From: DAOTYE01 sp034434915
Lineage (GTDB): Bacteria > Chloroflexota > Dehalococcoidia > Dehalococcoidales > RBG-16-60-22
Length of the DNA: 8,848 nucleotides
Assembly: GCA_034434915.1 (NCBI GenBank)
Contig: DAOTYE010000072.1
Coordinates: forward strand, 1-8,848
Reading direction: 5' to 3'
Shown here: positions 1 through 5,439 of the stretch, in pieces
Layout: each line of letters starts with the position of its first letter
Numbering within the stretch: the first letter of the stretch is position 1
Made by a program: the position numbers and the translations under genes
Notes under the pieces: model-generated
Database searches by the model: none
What the model saw: only the letters and a program-made list of their open reading frames with translations
What the model was told of the DNA's origin: nothing

Positions 1-70
1 TCAATAAGTATTGAATGCCACTCGGGCGACAGCTAAAATCCAGTGTGAGCGGTACATGAATCCCCCTTAA

Positions 71-91
71 TCCCCCTTTTCCAAAGGGGGA
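71..91. repeat. Palindromic intergenic repeat, hairpin 1
   Basis: A perfect 9-bp inverted repeat (TCCCCCTTT at 71-79, AAAGGGGGA at 83-91) surrounds a 3-nt loop. It is preceded by a related CCCCCTTAA run at 62-70. C5TT...AAAG5 palindromes of this kind are common dispersed elements in intergenic DNA of many bacteria. It lies between the left edge and the folP promoter. It could also act as a terminator for an unseen upstream gene, but no U-tract follows it. Confidence 0.6.
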
Positions 92-101
92 CAAACCGTC
101 A

Positions 102-141
102 AAAAACGGCTCGTCTCCCTTTAACAAAGGGAGAGTGAGAG
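102..141 (+). repeat. 40-bp hairpin repeat, copy A (upstream of folP)
   Basis: This 40-nt stretch matches 6323-6362 at 36 of 40 positions without gaps, in the same orientation. Its core is a perfect 9-bp stem (TCTCCCTTT at 114-122, AAAGGGAGA at 126-134) with a 3-nt loop. Three of the four differences from copy B fall in the loop. It is led by AAAAACGGCTCG and followed by GTGAGAG. Each copy lies just upstream of a promoter of a plus-strand gene, folP here and larA for copy B. It looks like a dispersed miniature palindromic element with no coding capacity. Confidence 0.75.
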
Positions 142-171
142 ATTCATCCGCCATTCCGACGCCGGTTATGG

Positions 172-200
172 TTGAACTACCGCTTATCCCTTGCTATGAT
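172..200 (+). promoter_or_regulatory. Promoter of the folP-folK-PTPS operon
   Basis: A sigma70-like promoter: -35 TTGAAC at 172-177, a 17-bp spacer, and -10 TATGAT at 195-200 with an extended TG at 192-193. Transcription would start near 207, giving a leader of about 22 nt that carries an AAGGAAA ribosome binding site (211-217) ahead of the GTG start at 229. The match is by eye. Confidence 0.6.
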
Positions 201-228
201 ATGAAAATAAAAGGAAACTATCTTCACT

Positions 229-1077
229 GTGAACAGAATTCAATCATCACCGGCTCCCACTACCTGCGGCAACGCTGTCTTCCGCTGGGGTGAAAAAACT
301 TTTGTCATGGGCATCATCAACCTCAGTCCGGATTCCTTCTCCGGCGATGGGCTGGGGACTGACCTTGAAGCCGCCTCAGCCCGGGCTAAAAGCTTCGTGG
401 CGGAAGGAGCGGACATCATTGATGTGGGCGGAGAGTCCACCCGTCCCGGCACAGAGGCAAAGTCAATTGACGATGTTGATGCTGAGCTCAAACTTGTCAT
501 TCCTGCAATTGAAAGGCTTTCCAGAGAGGTAACCGTGCCCATCAGCGTTGACACTTATAAGCCGAAGGTGGCAGAAGCCGCTCTCAAAGCCGGCGCCCGC
601 ATGCTGAACGATATCTGGGCGCTGAAGAAAAGCCCCCGGCTGGCAGAGATTGCCGCTGAAGCCGGCGTGCCCGTTATCCTTATGAGCAACCAGCGCGATG
701 CCCCCGCAAGCGATATAATGTCAGCCATAAAAGCAGACCTGGAACGGGCTATTGTTACCGCAATCAAGGCAGGAGTGCCGGAGCAGAACATCATCATTGA
801 CCCGGGGGTGGGCTTCGGCAAGACGCTGGAGCAGAACCTGGAAATCATACGGCGCCTCAGCGAGCTCCGGTACCTGCAAAAGCCCATCCTGCTGGGCACG
901 TCACGCAAATCAATGATTGGGCAGGTGCTGGACCTCCCCGTGGACCAGCGCCTTGAGGGCACCGCGGCGACGGTAGCTATCGGCATCGCCCACGGCGCTG
1001 ACATCGTCCGCGTCCATGACGTCAAGGAAATGGTGCGCGTCTGCCGCATGAGCGACGCTATCATACGGAGAAAATGA
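229..1077 (+). CDS. folP: Dihydropteroate synthase
   Basis: This enzyme condenses 6-hydroxymethyl-dihydropterin diphosphate with p-aminobenzoate to give dihydropteroate, the committed cytosolic step of folate synthesis. The 282-residue length is normal for the family. Visible motifs are MGIINLSPDSFS at residues 27-38, DVGGESTRPG at 65-74, SVDTY at 106-110, NDI at 127-129, DPGVGFGKT at 191-199 (pterin pocket), GTSRKS at 223-228 with the conserved Lys227, and RVHD at 261-264 with the phosphate-binding Arg and His. The usual MHM segment reads LMSNQ (151-155), a mild deviation. GTG at 229 is the first in-frame start after a TAA at 208-210. The next in-frame ATG lies inside the first conserved motif, which rules it out, and AAGGAAA sits upstream. 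It is the first gene of an operon, with folK starting 1 nt after its stop. The target of sulfonamides. Confidence 0.95.
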   Translation: MNRIQSSPAPTTCGNAVFRWGEKTFVMGIINLSPDSFSGDGLGTDLEAASARAKSFVAEGADIIDVGGESTRPGTEAKSIDDVDAELKLVIPAIERLSREVTVPISVDTYKPKVAEAALKAGARMLNDIWALKKSPRLAEIAAEAGVPVILMSNQRDAPASDIMSAIKADLERAIVTAIKAGVPEQNIIIDPGVGFGKTLEQNLEIIRRLSELRYLQKPILLGTSRKSMIGQVLDLPVDQRLEGTAATVAIGIAHGADIVRVHDVKEMVRVCRMSDAIIRRK

Positions 1078-1078
1078 C

Positions 1079-1567
1079 GTGAACATTGAAATGGTAACGG
1101 TATATCTCGGTCTCGGGTCAAACATGGGTGACCGCCAGAAAAACCTGGATAAAGCCCTGGATTTGCTTTCCCAGCGGATGAAGCTGGGCAGAATCTCCTC
1201 TATCTATGATACTGAGCCGCTGGGTGTGCCTTCTCAGCCCCGCTTCCTTAACATCGTCTGTGAAGCATTCACCCGTCTGGAACCGCTGGCGCTCCTCACC
1301 CTCGCCAAAGGCATTGAAGCCAAGATGGGCCGGAGCGGGAAGTCAGACGCTCCCCGCCCCATTGATATTGACATCCTGCTCTACGGCGATAAAGTAATTC
1401 AGACTCCGGAACTGACTATCCCCCACCCCCGCATGACGGAAAGGGCTTTCGTCCTCGCCCCGCTGGCGGAAATCGCCCCTGACGTGCGGCATCCAATCGC
1501 CGGAAAAACCATCAGGGAGCTCGCCGAGCAGATGAGTGAAAAACAGGGTGTCCTCAAGCTGGAATAG
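1079..1567 (+). CDS. folK: 6-hydroxymethyl-7,8-dihydropterin pyrophosphokinase (HPPK)
   Basis: HPPK transfers pyrophosphate from ATP to 6-hydroxymethyl-dihydropterin, making the substrate for the FolP encoded just upstream. The 162-residue length is typical. Family signatures are the N-terminal YLGLGSNMGDR (residues 9-19), FLNIV at 56-60 in the pterin-binding region, APRPIDIDILLYG at 91-103 with the two Mg-binding aspartates D96 and D98, and PHPRMTERAFVLAPLAEIAP (115-134). GTG at 1079 follows the folP TGA by one base and has GGAG at 1066-1069 within the folP end. An in-frame ATG at 1091 is an alternative start but leaves less room before the first strand. No folB lies between folP and folK, although it often does elsewhere. 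The PTPS-like gene downstream probably fills that gap. Confidence 0.95.
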   Translation: MNIEMVTVYLGLGSNMGDRQKNLDKALDLLSQRMKLGRISSIYDTEPLGVPSQPRFLNIVCEAFTRLEPLALLTLAKGIEAKMGRSGKSDAPRPIDIDILLYGDKVIQTPELTIPHPRMTERAFVLAPLAEIAPDVRHPIAGKTIRELAEQMSEKQGVLKLE

Positions 1568-1578
1568 GAGGTCTTACC

Positions 1579-1950
1579 GTGTATGAAATCTCAGTCCAGA
1601 AGCACATTGATGCCGCCCACTTCCTGCGGGGCTACCGCGGCAAGTGCGAGTCAGTCCACGGGCACCGCTTCCTCATCGTGGCTAAAATCGCGGCGAAGGC
1701 GCTGAACGAAATCGGCATCGCCTATGACTTCGCAGAGCTAAAACAGCACCTCTCTGAAATCCTGGCAAAGTATGACCACACTTGCCTCAATGATGTGCCC
1801 CCCTTCAAAAAGCTAAACCCGTCATCTGAGAACCTCGCCGCCGCCATCTACAAGGAACTGGAGAAGAAGCTGGCAGGTGCACCGGTGGTGCTCACCGCCA
1901 TTGAGGTGTGGGAATCCCCCCAAACGTGGGTGACCTACCGGCCTGACTGA
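1579..1950 (+). CDS. PTPS-III: 6-pyruvoyltetrahydropterin synthase-like FolB-bypass enzyme
   Basis: A 123-residue member of the PTPS/QueD (COG0720) family. The zinc ligands are His14 (AAHF) and His27 and His29 (VHGH). The catalytic Cys23 is directly followed by Glu24 in the C-E-S-V-H-G-H motif. Asp66-His67 supplies the catalytic dyad, PSSEN (81-85) is the pterin-side motif, and the C-terminal EVWES holds the pterin-anchoring Glu. Published work on bacteria without folB, including Chloroflexi, found PTPS paralogs in which a Glu replaces or accompanies the Cys. Those with Glu, or Glu plus Cys, complemented an E. coli folB mutant. Placement after folP-folK, with no folB in view, fits conversion of dihydroneopterin triphosphate to 6-hydroxymethyl-dihydropterin. 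GTG at 1579 has AGGAGG at 1566-1571 overlapping the folK stop. A QueD role in queuosine synthesis, or both roles, cannot be excluded. The 3' end overlaps the opposing gene by 16 bp. Confidence 0.85.
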   Translation: MYEISVQKHIDAAHFLRGYRGKCESVHGHRFLIVAKIAAKALNEIGIAYDFAELKQHLSEILAKYDHTCLNDVPPFKKLNPSSENLAAAIYKELEKKLAGAPVVLTAIEVWESPQTWVTYRPD

Positions 1951-2129
1951 GCCGTATTTTCCGGCGGGAGCAGGTTGGGGATGCCATCAGAGATGGGATA
2001 ACGCACACTGCACTTCCCGCAATAAAGTGCTCCGGCAACTATTTCATCCTGTTCTTCTTTCTCCACCGTCAGGTCAAGCTTCCCCTTGCACACCGGGCAG
2101 ACCAGGATATCCATTAACTCTTTTTTCAT
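1935..2129 (-). CDS. Trm112-like small zinc-binding protein
   Basis: A 64-residue protein of the Trm112/YcaR (UPF0434-like) family. Two zinc-binding pairs, Cys11-x2-Cys14 (LVCPVCKGKL) and Cys37-x2-Cys40 (YCGKCSVRYP), enclose a charged stretch, and the family ending ISDGIPNLLPPE follows. In eukaryotes and archaea Trm112 is the activating partner of several methyltransferases; the role of the bacterial short forms is less clear. The gene faces the folate operon and overlaps the 3' end of the PTPS-III gene by 16 bp. ATG at 2129 has no Shine-Dalgarno sequence, but TATAAT with an extended TG lies only 8 nt upstream, so the mRNA may be leaderless. No partner methyltransferase is in view. Confidence 0.85.
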   Translation of the reverse strand: MKKELMDILVCPVCKGKLDLTVEKEEQDEIVAGALYCGKCSVRYPISDGIPNLLPPENTAQSGR

Positions 2130-2137
2130 CGCTACTG

Positions 2138-2146
2138 ATTATAGCA
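2138..2146 (-). promoter_or_regulatory. Extended -10 promoter of the Trm112-like gene
   Basis: Read on the minus strand, TGCTATAAT occupies 2146-2138, a perfect TATAAT with the extended TG. At 17-bp spacing the -35 position reads TATTTT, which is weak. Transcription should start about 7 nt downstream, near 2131, and the ATG begins at 2129. The transcript would have essentially no leader. Confidence 0.6.
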
Positions 2147-2197
2147 CGAGCGCGCAGTAGAAAATAGCCCTCCGGACCCCAGTGTTAGCTTCATAGC

Positions 2198-2235
2198 TGT
2201 CATCGCAAAGGCACATTAGTACCTGTGGCAATCCC
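2198..2235. repeat. Degenerate copy of the CATTGC...GGCAATC intergenic repeat
   Basis: The stretch from TGTCATCGCAAAGG to CTGTGGCAATCCC matches both ends of the better-preserved unit at 6185-6219, with a divergent, slightly longer middle. The rest of the 335-nt intergenic stretch 2130-2464 shows no gene I can support. Apart from this remnant it holds the minus-strand promoter near 2138 and the AOR-operon control elements from 2344 on. Confidence 0.45.
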
Positions 2236-2343
2236 AATAAATCTCCTTTCCCTAAAGTCATTATGATGCAAGCCGGAATTCAGGAGTCATAGCACGGCAA
2301 AAGTCCCGTCCAGAATTAACAAATGCTTCCCGCGAGATTTCCT

Positions 2344-2373
2344 TTGACAACCGTTTCATCTTTCTGATACCAT
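2344..2373 (+). promoter_or_regulatory. Candidate upstream promoter P1 of the AOR operon
   Basis: A consensus -35 TTGACA (2344-2349) is followed after 18 bp by TACCAT (2368-2373), with an extended TG at 2365-2366. A start near 2380 would give a leader of about 85 nt ahead of the MoaD-like gene, containing the U-tract hairpin at 2410-2439. The -10 is imperfect, so this is a candidate only. Confidence 0.4.
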
Positions 2374-2396
2374 AGTAGCGAAATAAAAACTCCGGG

Positions 2397-2439
2397 CTTA
2401 CTCCGTAAGATATTGCATTTTGCATCGCAATATTTTTTT
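2397..2439 (+). promoter_or_regulatory. Leader hairpins with U-tract; candidate attenuator or operator
   Basis: Two abutting hairpins precede the AOR operon. The first is CTTAC (2397-2401) with GTAAG (2405-2409) around a 3-nt loop. The second is ATATTGC (2410-2416) with GCAATAT (2427-2433) around a 10-nt loop, running directly into a T7 tract at 2433-2439. In RNA from the upstream promoter this would look like a weak intrinsic terminator. In DNA, the second palindrome is centred on the -35 of the downstream promoter, so it could instead be a regulator-binding site. A repeated CGGGCTT at 2393-2399 and 2451-2457 flanks the structure. Confidence 0.4.
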
Positions 2440-2449
2440 GTGCTAAGAT
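2420..2449 (+). promoter_or_regulatory. Proximal promoter P2 of the AOR operon
   Basis: An extended -10, TGCTAAGAT, occupies 2441-2449, with a weak -35 TTGCAT at 2420-2425 (18-bp spacing). The start would fall near 2456, leaving about 8 nt before the ATG at 2465. The -35 lies inside the ATATTGC/GCAATAT palindrome. Confidence 0.5.
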
Positions 2450-2464
2450 ACGGGCTTGAAAGCA

Positions 2465-2818
2465 ATGGCAAAAACAAAGACTCTGCTCACCAGAGCTCCC
2501 TCTGGCAAATCCCCTGATACCAGCAATATTACCATTGAAGTCCTCTCCTGGCTCAAAGAAGACTTCAATCATAAAATCACTGACACCGTCATCCTGAAAG
2601 AGTCTGTCAGCCCGGGCACTTCCATCATGGAACTCCTCAGGACACTCGCAGAGCGGTATCCCGCTTTCGCCAGGAAGACCTTCGGGCATAAAGACGGGCT
2701 CACTGAGTACTGCATGGTCATCCTGAACGGGGAAATCATCTCCCCTCTGGAGCTTGACAAAAAAACTTTGCGGCAAGGTGATGTAATTAAACTGACCCCG
2801 GCTTTTTACGGGGGCTAA
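2465..2818 (+). CDS. MoaD/ThiS-family ubiquitin-like sulfur carrier protein
   Basis: A beta-grasp sulfur-carrier-like protein of 117 residues from ATG 2465. It ends in the FYGG di-glycine tail that is adenylated and thiocarboxylated in MoaD and ThiS. The preceding QGDVIKLTPAF and the internal MVILNGEII are typical. In MoaD the thiocarboxylate donates sulfur to build the dithiolene of molybdopterin, the cofactor that carries tungsten in AOR enzymes, so a place before an AOR gene makes sense. The N-terminal ~35 residues, rich in Lys, Thr and Ser, extend beyond the usual 80-90-residue fold. TTG at 2456 is an in-frame alternative start adding three residues; it lies at the predicted transcription start. 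No clear Shine-Dalgarno sequence precedes either start. The next gene begins 12 nt after the stop. A dedicated role in another sulfur transfer, or as an AOR partner, is possible. No MoeB-like activator is in view. Confidence 0.85.
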   Translation: MAKTKTLLTRAPSGKSPDTSNITIEVLSWLKEDFNHKITDTVILKESVSPGTSIMELLRTLAERYPAFARKTFGHKDGLTEYCMVILNGEIISPLELDKKTLRQGDVIKLTPAFYGG

Positions 2819-2830
2819 AAGGAGGCAACA

Positions 2831-4690
2831 TTGGCGACAATACAGTACGGGTCAACCGGCAAAGTATTGAGAGTTGACCTCACTAAAGGAAAAATCTGGG
2901 ATGAAGCTCTGGATGAAGCCACCATTCGCAGGTTCCTTGGCGGCACCGGACTCGGTGTGAAATACCTCATTGAAGAAGTAGACCCCAGGACTAACTGGAA
3001 CGACCCCCAAAATATCTTATTCATCGGCTCCGGCCCTCTGGGAGGCTTGAGAATCCCCGGCTGTGCCAGTATCTCCGTGGTCACCAAAGGGGCACAAACC
3101 AATGGCGCCACCTCCACGCAGGCAAACGGCAACATGGGCGCTTATCTCAAATGGTGCGGCTATGACGCCATCATCGTCTCCGGCGCTTCACCCACCTGGA
3201 AATATATCTATGTCAGCGATAATGGCGTTGAACTCAAAGACGCCAGCAAACTCGTCGGCAAGGATACCTGGGAGACAGAAGACCTCATCAAAAAAGAACT
3301 CGGCTTCCAGGAGCGCGGCATGAGCGTTTTCTCCATTGGTCCTGCCGGTGAAAACCTGGTGAAATTTGCCGGCATCTTCGGCGACCGCGGTCATTCTGCG
3401 TCACATAACGGCGTAGGCGCGGTAATGGGCTCCAAGAAGCTAAAGGCATTCGCCGTCGCCAGAGGCACAAAGAAAGTGCCCGTCATTGACGCGGAAAAAA
3501 TCTCTGAGATTGGCCGCCAGACCACTGAGCTGGCTAAAGCGTTCGGTGGTGGAAACGTATTCAACTGGGGCACCAGCCGTGTCCTCCCCACTGCTGAGGC
3601 CGCCGGCTGGCTCCACGTCAAGAACTATACCACTAATATCTTCCCCAAAAAAGACCTCTTCATGGGCGACCGTGTACGCGCCCTTTTCAAATCGCAGAAC
3701 TACCCCTGCTACGCCTGCGCCTCCCATCACTATGAACTGATGGAGGTGACTGAAGGCCCTTACAAAGGCTTTGCCGGCAAAGAGCCGGAGTATGAACAGT
3801 GGGCGTCAGTTTCCTCCCAAATCGGGCAGGAAGACCCCGGCACCGCCGTTTACCTCGCCAACCTGATAGACCGCCTCGGCATGGAGACCAATGAGGCGGG
3901 CTGGATAGTGGGCTGGTGCATGGAGTGCTATGAGAAAGGATTCCTCACTAAAAAGGAACTGGATGGGCTGGAGATGACCTGGGGCAACGTGGCGGCAGTG
4001 GAACAGATACTCAAGAATATTGCTTACCGCAAAGGCTACGGCAATACCCTTGCTGAAGGCGTGAAATTCGCCGCAGAAAAGAAGGGGGGTGAGGCACTGA
4101 ACTGCGCCATCTTCACCGGCAAAGGCAATAGCCCGCGCGGGCATGACCACCGCGGCCGCTGGGTGGAGATGCTTGACACCGTCGTTTCAGATACTGGCAC
4201 CCTCCAGACCCAGATGCTCGTCAGCAATAGTGAAATCTGGAACATGCCCAAGCCCATGGACCCCTTCAACTGGGAGCAGGTGGCCCAGGCAGAGGCTAAC
4301 TCCACCGGCTCAATGACCATCTCAGACTGCATGGTCCAGTGCTGGTTCACCTCTTTCAATGACACCAAACTCCAGCTTGAGGCAATTAACGCCGCCACCG
4401 GCCTCAATATGACGCTGGACGAGCTAAAGAAAGCCGGCAGGCGCATCGTCAACGTCATGCGCCTCTATAACCTCAAGGCAGGTTTGACGCCGGACAAAGA
4501 AAAACCGTCCCCCAGGTACTGGTCCAAGCCAGTGGACGGACCAAACAAGGACAAACCCATCCAGCCGCACTGGGAAAACATGATGAACCTGTACTACAAG
4601 CTCATGGGCTGGGACCGCAAGACGGGCAGACCGCTGCCTGAAACGATAAAAGAACTCGGTATTGAAGACATAGCAGAAAAGTTCAAATAA
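2831..4690 (+). CDS. Tungsten-type aldehyde:ferredoxin oxidoreductase family catalytic subunit
   Basis: A 619-residue AOR-family enzyme. Members oxidise aldehydes (or related compounds) to acids using a bis-pterin tungsten centre and a [4Fe-4S] cluster, passing electrons to ferredoxin. The N-terminal domain shows the family pattern: KVLRVDLTKG (11-20), RRFLGGTGLGVKYL (33-46), GSGPLGGLRIPGC (66-78), and GHSASHNGVGAVMGSKKLKA (187-206). PEYEQ (319-323) holds the conserved Glu near the metal. DRLGMET (347-353) and DCMVQCW (499-505) correspond to the pterin-binding and last-cluster-Cys regions. The cluster motif is unusual: Cys293-x2-Cys296-x3-His300, with His where the third Cys normally sits; Cys504 is the likely fourth ligand. 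It is not BamB-like at this site, since the BamB I recall has four Cys. TTG at 2831 is chosen because a near-perfect AAAAGGAGG (2817-2825) lies 5 nt upstream. The substrate is unknown. A ferredoxin gene follows directly. Confidence 0.93.
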   Translation: MATIQYGSTGKVLRVDLTKGKIWDEALDEATIRRFLGGTGLGVKYLIEEVDPRTNWNDPQNILFIGSGPLGGLRIPGCASISVVTKGAQTNGATSTQANGNMGAYLKWCGYDAIIVSGASPTWKYIYVSDNGVELKDASKLVGKDTWETEDLIKKELGFQERGMSVFSIGPAGENLVKFAGIFGDRGHSASHNGVGAVMGSKKLKAFAVARGTKKVPVIDAEKISEIGRQTTELAKAFGGGNVFNWGTSRVLPTAEAAGWLHVKNYTTNIFPKKDLFMGDRVRALFKSQNYPCYACASHHYELMEVTEGPYKGFAGKEPEYEQWASVSSQIGQEDPGTAVYLANLIDRLGMETNEAGWIVGWCMECYEKGFLTKKELDGLEMTWGNVAAVEQILKNIAYRKGYGNTLAEGVKFAAEKKGGEALNCAIFTGKGNSPRGHDHRGRWVEMLDTVVSDTGTLQTQMLVSNSEIWNMPKPMDPFNWEQVAQAEANSTGSMTISDCMVQCWFTSFNDTKLQLEAINAATGLNMTLDELKKAGRRIVNVMRLYNLKAGLTPDKEKPSPRYWSKPVDGPNKDKPIQPHWENMMNLYYKLMGWDRKTGRPLPETIKELGIEDIAEKFK

Positions 4691-4719
4691 AAAGAAACGG
4701 AGGAGAAGAGAGGAAAGCT

Positions 4720-5439
4720 ATGAGGATTGACCCGAACGTCTGTATCGCCTGTGAAGCCTGTGTGCCTTATTGCCCCGTCGGCGCCATCAAAATGAAAGAT
4801 GTCGCTGAAATTGACCAGGAAATGTGCGTGGACTGCGGCGTCTGCCGCAACTCAAAGGTATGCCCGGTTGACTGCATCATCTTTGAGGTCCAGCCTTATC
4901 CGCGTGACCTGCGCGTCACGTTTTCCAACCCCAGGACCGGTCACAAAGCCACCGGCATTGCCGGACGCGGCACAGAGGAAATGAAGACCAATGACGTCAC
5001 CGGCAGGTTCAAAAGAGGGATGGTCGGTCTCGGTCTGGAGTTTGGCAGACCCGGCGTCTCCACCACCTTCCGTGACCTGGAAAAGATGTCCATGGCGCTC
5101 GCCAAGCACGGCGTTGAGTTTGAAGACAAAAACCCGGTCACCTTCCTGATGGTGGACAAAAAGACCGGCAAGCTCAAGGACGAGGTGCTGGACCAGAGAG
5201 TGCTATCCGCCATCATTGAGTGCGTCTTACCCATTGGTAAGCTCAAGGACGTGCTGGCTACCATGAAAGAGGTTTCCAAGCAGATTGATACCGTCTTCAG
5301 CGTGGACTGCATCTGCAAAGCTGAGCCGGACGGCTCCTACCCGGTGAAAAAAATTCTGGCTGAGGCAGGTATTACCCCTTACATCAATGGCAAACAGAAT
5401 GTGGGGCTTGGCAGACCCCTGGCTAAGGAGGACAAGTAA
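4720..5439 (+). CDS. 2x[4Fe-4S] ferredoxin with unassigned C-terminal domain (AOR partner)
   Basis: A 239-residue protein. Residues 1-53 form a two-cluster ferredoxin: Cys8-x2-Cys11-x2-Cys14-x3-Cys18-Pro, then Cys36-x2-Cys39-x2-Cys42-x5-Cys48-Pro and Cys52. The second motif has five rather than three residues before its fourth Cys. The remaining ~185 residues (starting near DLRVTF) match no domain I recognise. They contain a Gly-rich RGMVGLGLEFGRPGVSTTF segment (about 98-116), a later VDCICKAEPDG with two more Cys, and a C-terminal NGKQNVGLGRPLA. Position directly after the AOR gene makes it the likely electron acceptor or docking subunit, with no flavoprotein subunit in view. ATG at 4720 has AGGA at 4711-4714. 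The stop TAA shares its last base with the ATG of the next gene, indicating translational coupling. Confidence 0.85.
   Translation: MRIDPNVCIACEACVPYCPVGAIKMKDVAEIDQEMCVDCGVCRNSKVCPVDCIIFEVQPYPRDLRVTFSNPRTGHKATGIAGRGTEEMKTNDVTGRFKRGMVGLGLEFGRPGVSTTFRDLEKMSMALAKHGVEFEDKNPVTFLMVDKKTGKLKDEVLDQRVLSAIIECVLPIGKLKDVLATMKEVSKQIDTVFSVDCICKAEPDGSYPVKKILAEAGITPYINGKQNVGLGRPLAKEDK

Noticed and set aside
1..14. TCAATA/TATTGA inverted repeat at the window edge
   Set aside because: Six base pairs with a 2-nt spacer in AT-rich sequence is too short to call a site, and the context to the left is missing.
1..60. Short minus-strand open frame ending at the left edge (reads toward a TGA at 1-3)
   Set aside because: Only about 19 codons are visible before the frame enters the hairpin repeats, with no family match. 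It could be chance, and a real gene would be hard to reconcile with the repeat at 62-91.
555..1121. 188-residue minus-strand reading frame opposite folP
   Set aside because: Antisense to a well-conserved folP. Composition is Arg/Ser-rich and low in motif content, typical of an out-of-frame translation.
2261..2776. 171-residue minus-strand reading frame upstream of and opposite the MoaD-like gene
   Set aside because: It lies mostly antisense to the MoaD-like gene, has no recognisable motif, and would run through the promoter and hairpin region. Its plus-strand competitor has a clear GG tail and operon context.
2831..4690. AOR subunit as BamB (class II benzoyl-CoA reductase subunit)
   Set aside because: The BamB cluster motif I recall is CYNCPMKC, whereas this has CYACASHH, and no other Bam subunit genes are present.
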